Below, piece by piece: positions 1-5,710 of a stretch of 5,710 bases of DNA; the stretch's first letter is position 1, and each line of letters starts with the position of its first letter. The notes under the pieces were generated by a model. The model worked only from the letters and a program-made list of their open reading frames with translations, ran no database searches and had not been told where the DNA came from. Position numbers and translations under genes: made by a program. This stretch comes from Bacteroidales bacterium (GTDB lineage Bacteria > Bacteroidota > Bacteroidia > Bacteroidales > DYOH01), in contig DAOVUO010000200.1 of assembly GCA_030632545.1 (NCBI GenBank), positions 1 through 5,710 on the forward strand. Direction: 5' to 3'.

Positions 1-3000
1 AAGCTATTTGGTGCTGGTAAATCATGCTCTAAATAGACATTAATTCTTAGGGTGTCGAATGCTGTAATACTTATATTATTTGCCGAAATATTATCAATTG
101 TATATGTATAAGCTTGTATTTCAGTGTTAAAAGTATTATTGTGATATAATGTGTTTTTGCTCTCAAAAAAACCAGTTGTATCAGTATAAAATTTTAGATT
201 TAGTTCAGCTATTGATATTTCCGCATTATAAATAGGATTCCCCGATTTTGAATAAACATAACCTTCGAAATACCCATAAGGAATTTCCTGAACTAAAAAA
301 TTATCAATTGCCCAGCCATAATCGTATGTTCCCTTAATTGTGTTTGAATTTTGAATTTTGAATCCAATTTGATAACGTTTGTCAATGAGTGTACTGTCAA
401 TATAATCTGTAAGTTTAATTTTATTGCTTTCCCAAGTGTTACTAGTTTCTATACTATCTATAATCACCCAATTCATCGAAGCGAAATCTCGCAACTGAAT
501 ATAATGTTTTATGTTTTCATCTTTTTGTGAATAGCTGTCGAAAGAAAGAAAAACATCGTTAGTAGTTTTATCTAAATCGAACCATGGGCTTAATAATGTT
601 GCATCACCACTTTGGTCTTTACTAATATTTGCTTCATTATTGTATAAATACAGAAAATTTGTATGCTCAGGAATAATAATACTGCTAGCTATTGCATTTT
701 CAAAGTTTCCTACTTGCCAGTTGTAATAATTATGGTTGTCGAAATATAACATCCATTCTGGCGACATTGTATTTAGGTCTGTGTGTTCAAAATCATAAGT
801 TAAAACAAGGTTGTTTGTTTTATCAAACTGTATAATACGTGTAATTGGTGTGCCAGATATTGCATTAATAGCTGGTGAAAATTCACTTTCGCCAAAATCA
901 GTAACTGCTGATATCTTGTAGAAAAATTTTACACTATCTGCAACTATTGTGTCGGTGTATGTAAGATTTGATGTAGTGTCTATATATTGATAATTATTTT
1001 GTGATTGTGAACGGAAAATTTTGTAATAATCGCTATTTAATACCGCATTCCATGTCATTGGAATTTCACTGTTTATATAACTTGTAGCTTTGAAATTTTC
1101 GGGTATAGGAATTTCAGTCTCAATTTTTGCATAAAGATTTAATTCGTCAATTGCTACACCAAAATTAGTGATATTGAAATTTGCATCTGCCGCAAAATAA
1201 AATGCAATTTGCACATTATTACCGTTTTCGAAACCAATGTATTTATCTAAATAAATGGTGTCAGAAATCCATCCATTTGAATTTCCTGAAAAATAATCGT
1301 CAGAATTTGCATAGCCATCATTGTTTATATCGAGATAGGTATAGCTGTGATTTGAATTTTTTGCTAGTGGAAAAATTTTATCAGCATCTTCCTCAGTATT
1401 GTAATTTATACTAAAAGTTAAAAAGGCAGTTTGCGCTTTGCTTAAATCCATTGAAGAATTGGGTAGATTTGTCCAAATATTGGCTAAATTATTGTCGTAA
1501 CTATTTTCGCCACCCAATATCAACATCGAATCACCTGCAAATGGCAATATTGTAGTATAGCCATTAACAAAATTACTGTTTACTCTCCAACCTGTAGGAT
1601 AATTAGCGTCCGTATAGCCTTTATCTTCAGTATTCTCAAGTCCTGTGTAATATACCACAGAATTATTTATTGGTTTCAACAACAAATCTAATGTGTCATT
1701 TCCGCCAAGTAATTCTACATTAAATTTTGCAGTTTGGTAATTGTCTTTTTCATAAATTACCGCATTATTTCCAATATCCAGAATATTAAATGTATAGCGT
1801 CCATATTCATCGGAATAAACAATTTGATTGCTTGCTTGAACTTTAACGCCCTCCAAAGCCATATTTGTGGTTTTATCTTTTATAATTCCTGTAAATTCTG
1901 TTTTGGGGATATAATTTCTTAACTCTACATTATCAATAGTTTGAATATTTTGATTTATACTGATATTTCGTATTGCAATTCGGATTGTATCTCCATCGTA
2001 AGCTGATAAATCGTAATAAAAAGGAGTGAATTCATTGCTTGAAACGGAGTCTGTTTTTAGCAAAATGTAATTCGTTTGGTCAACAGATGAAGAATCGGCA
2101 ATATAAACTTCAAATTTTTCGGTAAAACCTGCTGTTGTTTTTGTGTAGAACATAAATTCATTCGACTGTGTTATTTTTAAAAAAGGTGTAAATAACCAAT
2201 CGTTGTTTCCTTGGGAATTTGGCGCAATTTGTATTCCACCTGTTTCGTTTATTCCAATCGTATTCATAGATTTCCATCCAGAATTATTATCGTCATAATC
2301 AAGAAATTGCCAATGAAATGGCAGAAAATTATCTTCAAGTACTTCAAATTCTTCTTTCCATCCAGTAGTTTTAGGTATGTAGTTTGAAAGTATCTCTAAG
2401 CTATAGTTCGCTTCGTTATCTATTGCTCTTATTTTTATAAATATATCTTGATTTTGAGTAAAAATATAGTCCACTGATTTGGCACTTGCACTATCTTCGT
2501 TTGCTGTTAATAAAGCTCCTGCAGAATCATAAACATATAAATAGTAAAAAAAGGATTCGGTGTTTGTTTCTGCATTTATTTCGAGTTTTTCTTGGGCTTC
2601 GGCCTTATAATAAAACCAATCTACAGTATCTGCATTATTTGATTCCTCAATTGCCGACATAGTGAGCGTATATCTTCCTGCCATTAACCTTTTTGCATCA
2701 GTAATTTCGTTGTTGTTTTCATAAATATCATCTGTATAAACTGATAGAACCGAATTTCTTGCTTTGGGTGTTCCGTTTGTTAGATATGAAGCATGCCAGT
2801 TTGTTCCCGACATATTTGATATTTCGCTATTTGTTAATTCCAACGACGAATTTTCGCTGTTTTCAGTTTGTGGGAAGGGCGTATTGTTTGTGTAAATAAC
2901 ATAATCAATTATTGAATCCGATTGATTTACAAACAATAAAGTGTCTGAAATATTGCTAAGTGTTCCGCTTGTCCAAATATAATCTGCCTCAAATCCATAA

Positions 3001-5153
3001 AAATTAGTAAATGCGGATTGATTTTTGGCTATTACAAAATAACTTTTTGGTGATAAAACAGAATACTCTGGAAATTGAAAATTAATTCCGTCTGAAAACT
3101 TAAGACCTCCTAAATCTACAAAAACACTTCCCTTATTATATAATTCAATAAATTGAAGACTGTCAGCATAATTTGTTGTGAAAATATTTGCCTGAATCTC
3201 GTTAATTAATATAGAATTAGTTATACTTGCTGGCTTTTCTATCGAAAAATTTAATGTATAATCTCCTGTTGAAGTATTATTTATATCTGATGATTCGTAA
3301 GAAGCATAATATATTCCAGAATATGTTGCAATATGGTTTATGTAATCACCAAAATCTGTATTATCTATTGTTTCTAGTAATTCTTGATTGTTATTATAGA
3401 GCTTAATTTTCCCATTAAAATTTTCGGAATTAAAATATAGATTTAATTGGTCACATTCATTTGCTGTAAAGCTAAAAATATCTACATCTGACATTGGATA
3501 AATACTTAAACTGTCAATTTTTGAATTATTTGATAATGAGCTCGCTGAACTGAAATTATTATTTATTTCAAACTTATCTCTTTTCCTCTCGAAAATTATG
3601 AGCTGGTCATCGCTTATTATATTTGACGTTGCACCAATTGTTTTGATGTAATATGTTGTGTCATAAGGAACTGTATACCTTATTTTGGAGTAATTTTCTG
3701 TTCCGCTGTTATCGTCTTGCGCTAATAAAACAGTTGTGTCGGCATCAAAAAGATAAATTTTTGTGTCATTAACTCCGTTTAGCTTATTTACTGGCATAGT
3801 TGTGTAAATATCGTATTCTGAGCTTGTTATGCCTGTGAATTTGAATATGTCAATATCGTTTGTACTTAAATTTGCACGTATTTTTTGGTCAATAACATTG
3901 GCGGTCGAAAAGTTATTATTAGTCTCAGATTCTAATTCTGTTGGAATTCCACTAAGTTCACTTGATAATGCACTTTGGTTTGTTGATAAATCATAAGATG
4001 AAACGGCAAAAAAGTACTGTGAATTATTCGTCAAACTTGGTACTGTAATGTTTGTAAGTGTTGTTGATGTGATTGTTGCTAAATTTCCCGATTCTGAACC
4101 TTGATAAACCCAATATCCATTTAAATCAGCATCAGTATTTGGCACAGGCGACCAAGAAAGGCTAATTTGCTGATTTCCTGTACTTATACTTAAATCTTGG
4201 GGTATTTCTGGCGGAGTTATATCTGTAGGTGTTATTGATATTTCATTAGAATAAGCACTTTCGTTTCCATTTTTGTCTTTTGCAGTAATTCGCAAATAGT
4301 ATATTTGTCCGTTTGTCAGTCCATTAATTATAAATTCGTTTTGATTTGTAAAATAATAAGTAGTTGAATCTGCCAGTGTAGTTGGATTTGGTGCTGTGCC
4401 TTGATAAATATAATAGCTAAGAAAATCATTATATGAATTTAATATTTCGTCCCAACTAAGCTTTATTGATTTATCTAAATTTTCACCTGCCAAATTTACA
4501 GGTATTTCTGGAGCAATATTATCAGGAATTATAAAAGTATCTATTTCAGAAACATATTCGTTATTGAGCGTATCTACTGAGCTTATGTAATATTTATAGC
4601 TAAATCCATTATTTTCGGGAATAGGAATTTTTAATATTACATCTAAATTATTTGCAAATTCACTTGAATCTTGTAAAATGAAATCTGAGATTGTATCATT
4701 TTTATAATAAAGGCGATAAAACTTAAAACTTCCAGCGGAGCTAATTGCCGAAATGCTCACATCCAAGCTGTCGTTTATTATGCTTGAGCTTATAATATTG
4801 GGGGTTTCGAGCCAAGTAATAGCCACTTCTTCTGAAAAATCACTTAAATTATCGTTCAAATCTATTGCTCTTATCCTCAGATAATATGTCGTGTTTTCAA
4901 TAGGATTTAGAAAAGAATAATCTACATCATTATTGCCAAGTTCAGTTGTATAAACTTCTGTAACAGCATTTGGCGATGTATTTTGATATATAATGTAATA
5001 TTTCAGATTTTCTGAATTTATTGTATCCCAATTTAACAGCAAATACTCACTATTTATAGTTTGTACTTGTAAATTAGTGGGCGAATCAATCTGAGCAAAT
5101 ACGAAGTTGCTTGTAAAAAAAGCAAATATAGGTATGAGTATTTTTTTAATCAT
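1..5153 (-). CDS. Giant secreted multidomain adhesin-like protein (3' end beyond window)
   Basis: An open frame of 1717 codons runs from ATG at 5153 to the left edge without a stop; the real gene is longer. The start is chosen because a signal peptide follows at once. Modules in order, by approximate residue: signal peptide 1-20, FnIII-like array 22-405, PPC domains 408-520 and 526-638, lamin-tail domain 646-801, PPC 806-922, choice-of-anchor J-like 930-1079, carboxypeptidase regulatory-like 1085-1162, second anchor/MAM-like 1165-1343, FnIII 1347-1435, third anchor-like 1439-1623, carboxypeptidase regulatory-like 1625-1710. No protease, glycosidase or nuclease domain is apparent. Only one cysteine (residue 567) occurs, and Asn, Ser, Thr, Asp, Glu and Tyr dominate, as expected of an exported Bacteroidota protein. 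Families with these modules are often type IX secretion cargo, but the diagnostic C-terminal sorting domain would lie outside. The inferred role is surface adhesion or binding; the ligand is unknown. A catalytic domain in the missing part cannot be excluded. Confidence 0.93.
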   Translation of the reverse strand, partial: MIKKILIPIFAFFTSNFVFAQIDSPTNLQVQTINSEYLLLNWDTINSENLKYYIIYQNTSPNAVTEVYTTELGNNDVDYSFLNPIENTTYYLRIRAIDLNDNLSDFSEEVAITWLETPNIISSSIINDSLDVSISAISSAGSFKFYRLYYKNDTISDFILQDSSEFANNLDVILKIPIPENNGFSYKYYISSVDTLNNEYVSEIDTFIIPDNIAPEIPVNLAGENLDKSIKLSWDEILNSYNDFLSYYIYQGTAPNPTTLADSTTYYFTNQNEFIINGLTNGQIYYLRITAKDKNGNESAYSNEISITPTDITPPEIPQDLSISTGNQQISLSWSPVPNTDADLNGYWVYQGSESGNLATITSTTLTNITVPSLTNNSQYFFAVSSYDLSTNQSALSSELSGIPTELESETNNNFSTANVIDQKIRANLSTNDIDIFKFTGITSSEYDIYTTMPVNKLNGVNDTKIYLFDADTTVLLAQDDNSGTENYSKIRYTVPYDTTYYIKTIGATSNIISDDQLIIFERKRDKFEINNNFSSASSLSNNSKIDSLSIYPMSDVDIFSFTANECDQLNLYFNSENFNGKIKLYNNNQELLETIDNTDFGDYINHIATYSGIYYASYESSDINNTSTGDYTLNFSIEKPASITNSILINEIQANIFTTNYADSLQFIELYNKGSVFVDLGGLKFSDGINFQFPEYSVLSPKSYFVIAKNQSAFTNFYGFEADYIWTSGTLSNISDTLLFVNQSDSIIDYVIYTNNTPFPQTENSENSSLELTNSEISNMSGTNWHASYLTNGTPKARNSVLSVYTDDIYENNNEITDAKRLMAGRYTLTMSAIEESNNADTVDWFYYKAEAQEKLEINAETNTESFFYYLYVYDSAGALLTANEDSASAKSVDYIFTQNQDIFIKIRAIDNEANYSLEILSNYIPKTTGWKEEFEVLEDNFLPFHWQFLDYDDNNSGWKSMNTIGINETGGIQIAPNSQGNNDWLFTPFLKITQSNEFMFYTKTTAGFTEKFEVYIADSSSVDQTNYILLKTDSVSSNEFTPFYYDLSAYDGDTIRIAIRNISINQNIQTIDNVELRNYIPKTEFTGIIKDKTTNMALEGVKVQASNQIVYSDEYGRYTFNILDIGNNAVIYEKDNYQTAKFNVELLGGNDTLDLLLKPINNSVVYYTGLENTEDKGYTDANYPTGWRVNSNFVNGYTTILPFAGDSMLILGGENSYDNNLANIWTNLPNSSMDLSKAQTAFLTFSINYNTEEDADKIFPLAKNSNHSYTYLDINNDGYANSDDYFSGNSNGWISDTIYLDKYIGFENGNNVQIAFYFAADANFNITNFGVAIDELNLYAKIETEIPIPENFKATSYINSEIPMTWNAVLNSDYYKIFRSQSQNNYQYIDTTSNLTYTDTIVADSVKFFYKISAVTDFGESEFSPAINAISGTPITRIIQFDKTNNLVLTYDFEHTDLNTMSPEWMLYFDNHNYYNWQVGNFENAIASSIIIPEHTNFLYLYNNEANISKDQSGDATLLSPWFDLDKTTNDVFLSFDSYSQKDENIKHYIQLRDFASMNWVIIDSIETSNTWESNKIKLTDYIDSTLIDKRYQIGFKIQNSNTIKGTYDYGWAIDNFLVQEIPYGYFEGYVYSKSGNPIYNAEISIAELNLKFYTDTTGFFESKNTLYHNNTFNTEIQAYTYTIDNISANNISITAFDTLRINVYLEHDLPAPNS
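24..281 (-). other. Carboxypeptidase regulatory-like domain 2
   Basis: Residues 1625-1710 contain F-E-G-Y-V-Y (1629-1634), a G-N-P-I-Y-N-A-E turn (1638-1645), Y-T-D-T-T-G-F-F (1656-1663) and a closing I-N-V-Y-L-E strand (1704-1709). The last visible residues, L-P-A-P-N, look like the opening of another FnIII domain, so the protein clearly continues past the window. Confidence 0.8.
285..839 (-). other. Anchor-J/cleaved-adhesin-like domain 3
   Basis: Residues 1439-1623 show Y-D-F-E (1453-1456), S-P-E-W (1464-1467), Trp 1479, an L-L-S-P-W-F-D-L strand (1520-1527), a V-F-L-S-F-D-S strand (1534-1540), Y-Q-I-G-F-K-I (1594-1600) and the closing Y-G-W-A-I-D-N-F (1612-1619). The W-x-I-D-N ending is typical of this jelly-roll family. 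It is followed directly by a carboxypeptidase regulatory-like domain, as is anchor domain 1. Confidence 0.78.
849..1115 (-). other. Fibronectin type III domain 5
   Basis: Residues 1347-1435 show P-I-P-E-N-F-K-A, a core I-P-M-T-W strand (1364-1368), a Y-Y-K-I-F-R-S strand (1376-1382), Y-T-D-T (1399-1402), F-Y-K-I-S-A-V (1411-1417) and a G-E-S-E-F-S turn (1421-1426). This is a well-formed FnIII unit separated from the N-terminal array by about 940 residues, and it links anchor-like domains 2 and 3. Confidence 0.85.
1125..1661 (-). other. Anchor/MAM-like beta-sandwich domain 2 with a calcium-loop insertion
   Basis: Residues 1165-1343 resemble the anchor/MAM-like folds associated with secreted proteases and adhesins: Y-P-T-G-W near the start (1185-1189), L-T-F-S-I-N-Y (1245-1251), a V-Q-I-A-F-Y-F strand (1314-1320) and a closing A-I-D-E-L (1334-1338). 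A dockerin-like loop is inserted at 1275-1286. The exact family is uncertain; it is more divergent than the flanking anchor-like domains 1 and 3. Confidence 0.6.
1296..1331 (-). other. Dockerin/EF-hand-like calcium-binding loop
   Basis: Residues 1275-1286 (DINNDGYANSDD) fit the twelve-residue loop D-x-N-x-D-G-x-x-N-S-x-D of type I dockerins, with acidic or Asn ligands at loop positions 1, 3, 5 and 12 and Gly at 6. Only one copy is present and no dockerin helix repeat follows, so it is better read as a calcium site inside a beta-sandwich than as a cohesin-binding dockerin. Confidence 0.65.
1668..1901 (-). other. Carboxypeptidase regulatory-like domain 1
   Basis: Residues 1085-1162 form a short transthyretin-like beta-sandwich: F-T-G-I-I-K-D (1087-1093), a conserved L-E-G-V-K-V turn (1100-1105), the S-D-E-Y-G-R-Y signature (1114-1120) and a closing L-D-L-L-L-K strand (1155-1160). 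In Bacteroidota such domains are non-catalytic linkers in outer-membrane receptors and secreted proteins. Confidence 0.85.
1917..2366 (-). other. Choice-of-anchor J / cleaved-adhesin-like domain 1
   Basis: Residues 930-1079 carry the usual landmarks of this jelly-roll family: W-K-E-E-F-E at the start (932-937), L-P-x-x-W (944-948), a Gly-Trp pair at 959-960, an N-D-W-L-F-T-P strand (984-990), F-E-V-Y-I (1014-1018), I-R-I-A-I-R (1057-1062) and a closing I-D-N-V-E-L (1073-1078). Related domains form the haemagglutinin/adhesin parts of Porphyromonas gingipains and occur in many type IX secretion cargo proteins, where they bind proteins or glycans and often calcium. Confidence 0.82.
2388..2738 (-). 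other. Third PPC-type domain
   Basis: Residues 806-922 repeat the PPC pattern after the lamin-tail domain: D-I-Y-E-N-N-N (809-815), a strand ending in an A-D-T-V-D-W-F motif (841-847) that corresponds to the D-x-D-x-F strand of the two upstream copies with a one-residue insertion, a YLYVYDSAG strand (871-879), and a closing N-Y-S-L-E-I strand (916-921). The lamin-tail domain therefore sits between PPC copies two and three. Confidence 0.7.
2751..3218 (-). other. Lamin-tail domain (LTD)
   Basis: Residues 646-801 show the hallmark LTD series: an opening I-L-I-N-E-I strand (648-653), F-I-E-L-Y-N (668-673), V-D-L-G-G-L (679-684) with a following F-S-D-G turn, a Y-F-V-I-A strand (705-709), D-Y-V-I-Y (750-754), S-L-E-L (770-773), a Trp at 786, and the closing G-T-P-x-A-R-N signature (794-800). 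This immunoglobulin-like fold is shared with the tails of animal lamins and is common in secreted bacterial proteins, often next to extracellular nucleases or in surface proteins. Its role in bacteria is poorly defined, presumably binding or anchoring. Confidence 0.85.
3240..3932 (-). other. Tandem pair of PPC-type (bacterial pre-peptidase C-terminal-like) domains
   Basis: Two consecutive modules (residues 408-520 and 526-638) open with an acidic-Asn motif (E410-T-N-N-N-F and E529-I-N-N-N-F), followed about 20-25 residues later by a D-x-D-x-F strand (D433-I-D-I-F437; D556-V-D-I-F560). The second ends with the typical G-D-Y-T-L strand at 630-634. This matches the PPC fold, a jelly-roll beta-sandwich usually found C-terminal to secreted proteases, where the acidic residues can bind calcium. 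Here the domains sit mid-protein with no protease before them. The only cysteine of the visible protein (567) lies in the second copy. Confidence 0.75.
3939..5090 (-). other. N-terminal array of about four fibronectin type III-like domains
   Basis: Residues 22-405 hold four units of about 95-100 residues. Units 1 (22-114), 3 (211-310) and 4 (311-405) show the FnIII pattern: a Pro-rich opening (SPTNLQV, PEIPVNL, PEIPQDL), a strand with core Trp (LLLNW, KLSW, SLSW), a YYIY/YWVY strand, then a Y-hydrophobic strand such as YYLRITAKD followed by a D/N-G-N-x-S-like turn and a closing I-x-I-T strand. Unit 2 (115-210) keeps the spacing and a YKYYISSVD strand but lacks the core Trp, so it is a degenerate or divergent copy. 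Units 3 and 4 share a tyrosine-Gln-Gly (YQG) turn. FnIII domains are structural spacers or binding modules in extracellular proteins; no ligand can be inferred. Confidence 0.8.
5094..5153 (-). other. Sec signal peptide of the giant secreted protein
   Basis: Residues 1-20 have the classic tripartite form: a basic start (MIKK), a hydrophobic core (ILIPIFAFF) and a short polar stretch ending in V-F-A before Gln21. Cleavage is predicted after Ala20, giving an N-terminal Gln as in many Bacteroidota exported proteins. There is no lipobox cysteine, so this looks like a signal peptidase I substrate and not a lipoprotein. It also fixes the start codon. Confidence 0.9.
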
Positions 5154-5159
5154 AGAACA

Positions 5160-5242
5160 ATAGATTTGGCAGAAATGAATATTGAAAACTTTGGAACTAA
5201 AGTTAAATAAAAAATAAGTAGGGTGCGATAAACCAAATCTAT
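5160..5242. repeat. 10-base perfect inverted repeat in the intergenic gap
   Basis: ATAGATTTGG at 5160-5169 is the exact reverse complement of CCAAATCTAT at 5233-5242, with a 63-base spacer. The right arm contains the candidate -7 box of the giant gene; the left arm ends nine bases upstream of the gene's ATG. The arms could be paired operator half-sites, a long-range RNA stem or a chance match. Confidence 0.5.
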
Positions 5243-5261
5243 ATTTTTTCTATACAGTCAG
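5234..5261 (-). promoter_or_regulatory. Candidate Bacteroidota-type promoter for the giant gene
   Basis: On the minus strand TAGATTTG (5241 to 5234) matches the Bacteroidota -7 consensus TAnnTTTG at every fixed base. Seventeen bases upstream lies CTG (5261 to 5259), two of three matches to the TTG of the -33 element. Transcription would begin near 5227, leaving a leader of about 75 bases. No Shine-Dalgarno sequence precedes the ATG at 5153, which is normal in this phylum. The -33 match is weak, so the call rests mainly on the -7 box and its position. Confidence 0.45.
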
Positions 5262-5310
5262 TAGTATATTTTTGTGTATAAGTGAGTTACGTGAAGGCTA
5301 TTTTGTTATT

Positions 5311-5710
5311 TTATATCTCTGAAAGGAATTTATACAAACTGTCTTCTCTTTTTAGATTCAGTTTTTTTCGTATTCTATATCTGGCAACATCTACGGATTT
5401 TGGACTTAATCCGCTAATTTGAGCAATATCTTTGGATACCATATTTAACCTAATAAAAGCACAAATTTTTAGATCACCTTGTGTAAGTATTGGATAATCT
5501 TGATTTAGTCTAATGAAAAAACTGGTATATACTCCTTCAAAATGTTTTTTAAATTCTTCCCAATTGTTTTTAGTTAAGTTTTGTTGTAATTGAAATACCA
5601 TTTCATAAATAGAAGCTTTTATTTCAGCATTTTTTGTTAATCTGGAAAGTTTTTTCAGATTCTCGATAATTTGTAGATTTTCCTTTTTTTTTGTTAGAAG
5701 CTGAATTGCG
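5311..5710 (-). CDS. LuxR-type HTH transcriptional regulator, C-terminal part (5' end beyond window)
   Basis: The frame is open from the right edge to TAA at 5311 and gives the last 132 residues. The ATG at 5601 is internal and should not be taken as the start: 36 further codons in frame precede it and match the family. The fragment begins with a charged helical, coiled-coil-like stretch (K-K-K-E-N-L-Q-I-I-E-N-L-K-K-L, residues 7-21), followed by a W-E-E-F-x-x-H-F helix and a C-terminal LuxR-type helix-turn-helix. This tail is common in Bacteroidota regulators whose N-terminal part carries tetratricopeptide repeats or beta-propeller sensor modules, usually with a membrane helix before the coiled coil; which type this is cannot be seen. 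The secreted-protein gene follows on the same strand after 157 bases, making it a plausible but unproven target. Confidence 0.9.
   Translation of the reverse strand, partial: AIQLLTKKKENLQIIENLKKLSRLTKNAEIKASIYEMVFQLQQNLTKNNWEEFKKHFEGVYTSFFIRLNQDYPILTQGDLKICAFIRLNMVSKDIAQISGLSPKSVDVARYRIRKKLNLKREDSLYKFLSEI
5353..5487 (-). other. LuxR/GerE-type helix-turn-helix of the regulator
   Basis: The segment starting L-T-Q-G-D-L-K-I-C-A-F-I-R-L-N and continuing S-K-D-I-A-Q-I-S-G-L-S-P-K-S-V-D has the LuxR/GerE order: an opening helix after L-T, a positioning helix (KDIAQISG), a turn (LSP) and a recognition helix (KSVDVARYRIRKKL). The form I-R-L-N-x-x-x-K-D-I-A with V-D-x-A-R-Y-R-I-R-K-K-L is the variant seen in Bacteroidota, whose recognition helix differs from the V-x-x-H classical type. 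Confidence 0.88.

Noticed and set aside
1296..1331. A true dockerin module and hence a cellulosome component
   Set aside because: A dockerin needs two loop-helix repeats and usually sits at a protein end; here there is one loop in the middle of a beta-sandwich.
1181..1414. A 77-codon open frame on the plus strand
   Set aside because: It lies antisense within the continuous large minus-strand gene, its product is rich in His, Asn, Tyr and Cys with no recognisable motif, and the minus-strand frame there has clear domain signatures.
1734..1922. A 62-codon open frame on the plus strand
   Set aside because: It is antisense to the carboxypeptidase regulatory-like domain of the large gene; the hydrophobic, Ile/Asn/Cys-rich product is what an AT-rich antisense frame gives by chance.
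5251..5273. Possible rho-independent terminator: TATAC/GTATA stem with an 8-base loop, followed by five T
   Set aside because: The stem is only five AT-rich pairs and the T run is on the plus strand, where no gene ends; on the minus strand, where the regulator ends, no T run follows.
5599..5601. ATG at 5601 as the start of a 96-residue stand-alone HTH protein
   Set aside because: The frame stays open for 36 more codons to the window edge, and those residues form the helical segment that normally precedes this HTH, so the gene is truncated by the window and not small.

Overview
The window is AT-rich (roughly 30% G+C by eye, not computed) and comes from a Bacteroidota genome. Three things point there: a LuxR-type regulator tail of a form common in that phylum, a huge exported protein built from modules usual in Bacteroidota type IX secretion cargo, and a TAnnTTTG-type promoter element with no Shine-Dalgarno sequence. 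The species cannot be told. Both genes lie on the minus strand, so the window reads right to left, and both run off the window.

Right edge (5311-5710): the C-terminal 132 residues of a transcriptional regulator, with a coiled-coil-like segment followed by a LuxR-type helix-turn-helix. Its N-terminus, where any sensory domain would lie, is outside the window. A 157-base gap follows (5154-5310). It holds a candidate promoter for the next gene and a perfect 10-base inverted repeat with a 63-base spacer.

The rest (1-5153): one uninterrupted reading frame of at least 1717 codons, with no stop before the window edge. It starts with a signal peptide and continues as a chain of beta-sandwich modules: about four fibronectin type III-like domains, two PPC-type domains, a lamin-tail domain, a third PPC domain, a choice-of-anchor J (cleaved-adhesin-like) domain, a carboxypeptidase regulatory-like domain, a second anchor/MAM-like domain carrying a dockerin-like calcium loop, another FnIII, a third anchor-like domain and a second carboxypeptidase regulatory-like domain. 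No catalytic domain is seen in this part. The protein is very large, has one cysteine, is rich in Asn, Ser, Thr, Asp, Glu and Tyr, and most likely works at or outside the cell surface in adhesion or substrate binding. The C-terminus, where a type IX sorting domain would be expected, is missing.

The regulator may control the adhesin-like gene, but only adjacency and shared strand support this. No RNA genes, mobile elements, CRISPR arrays or plus-strand genes are visible. Coding was followed codon by codon by hand; domain names rest on motif recognition, not on profile searches.
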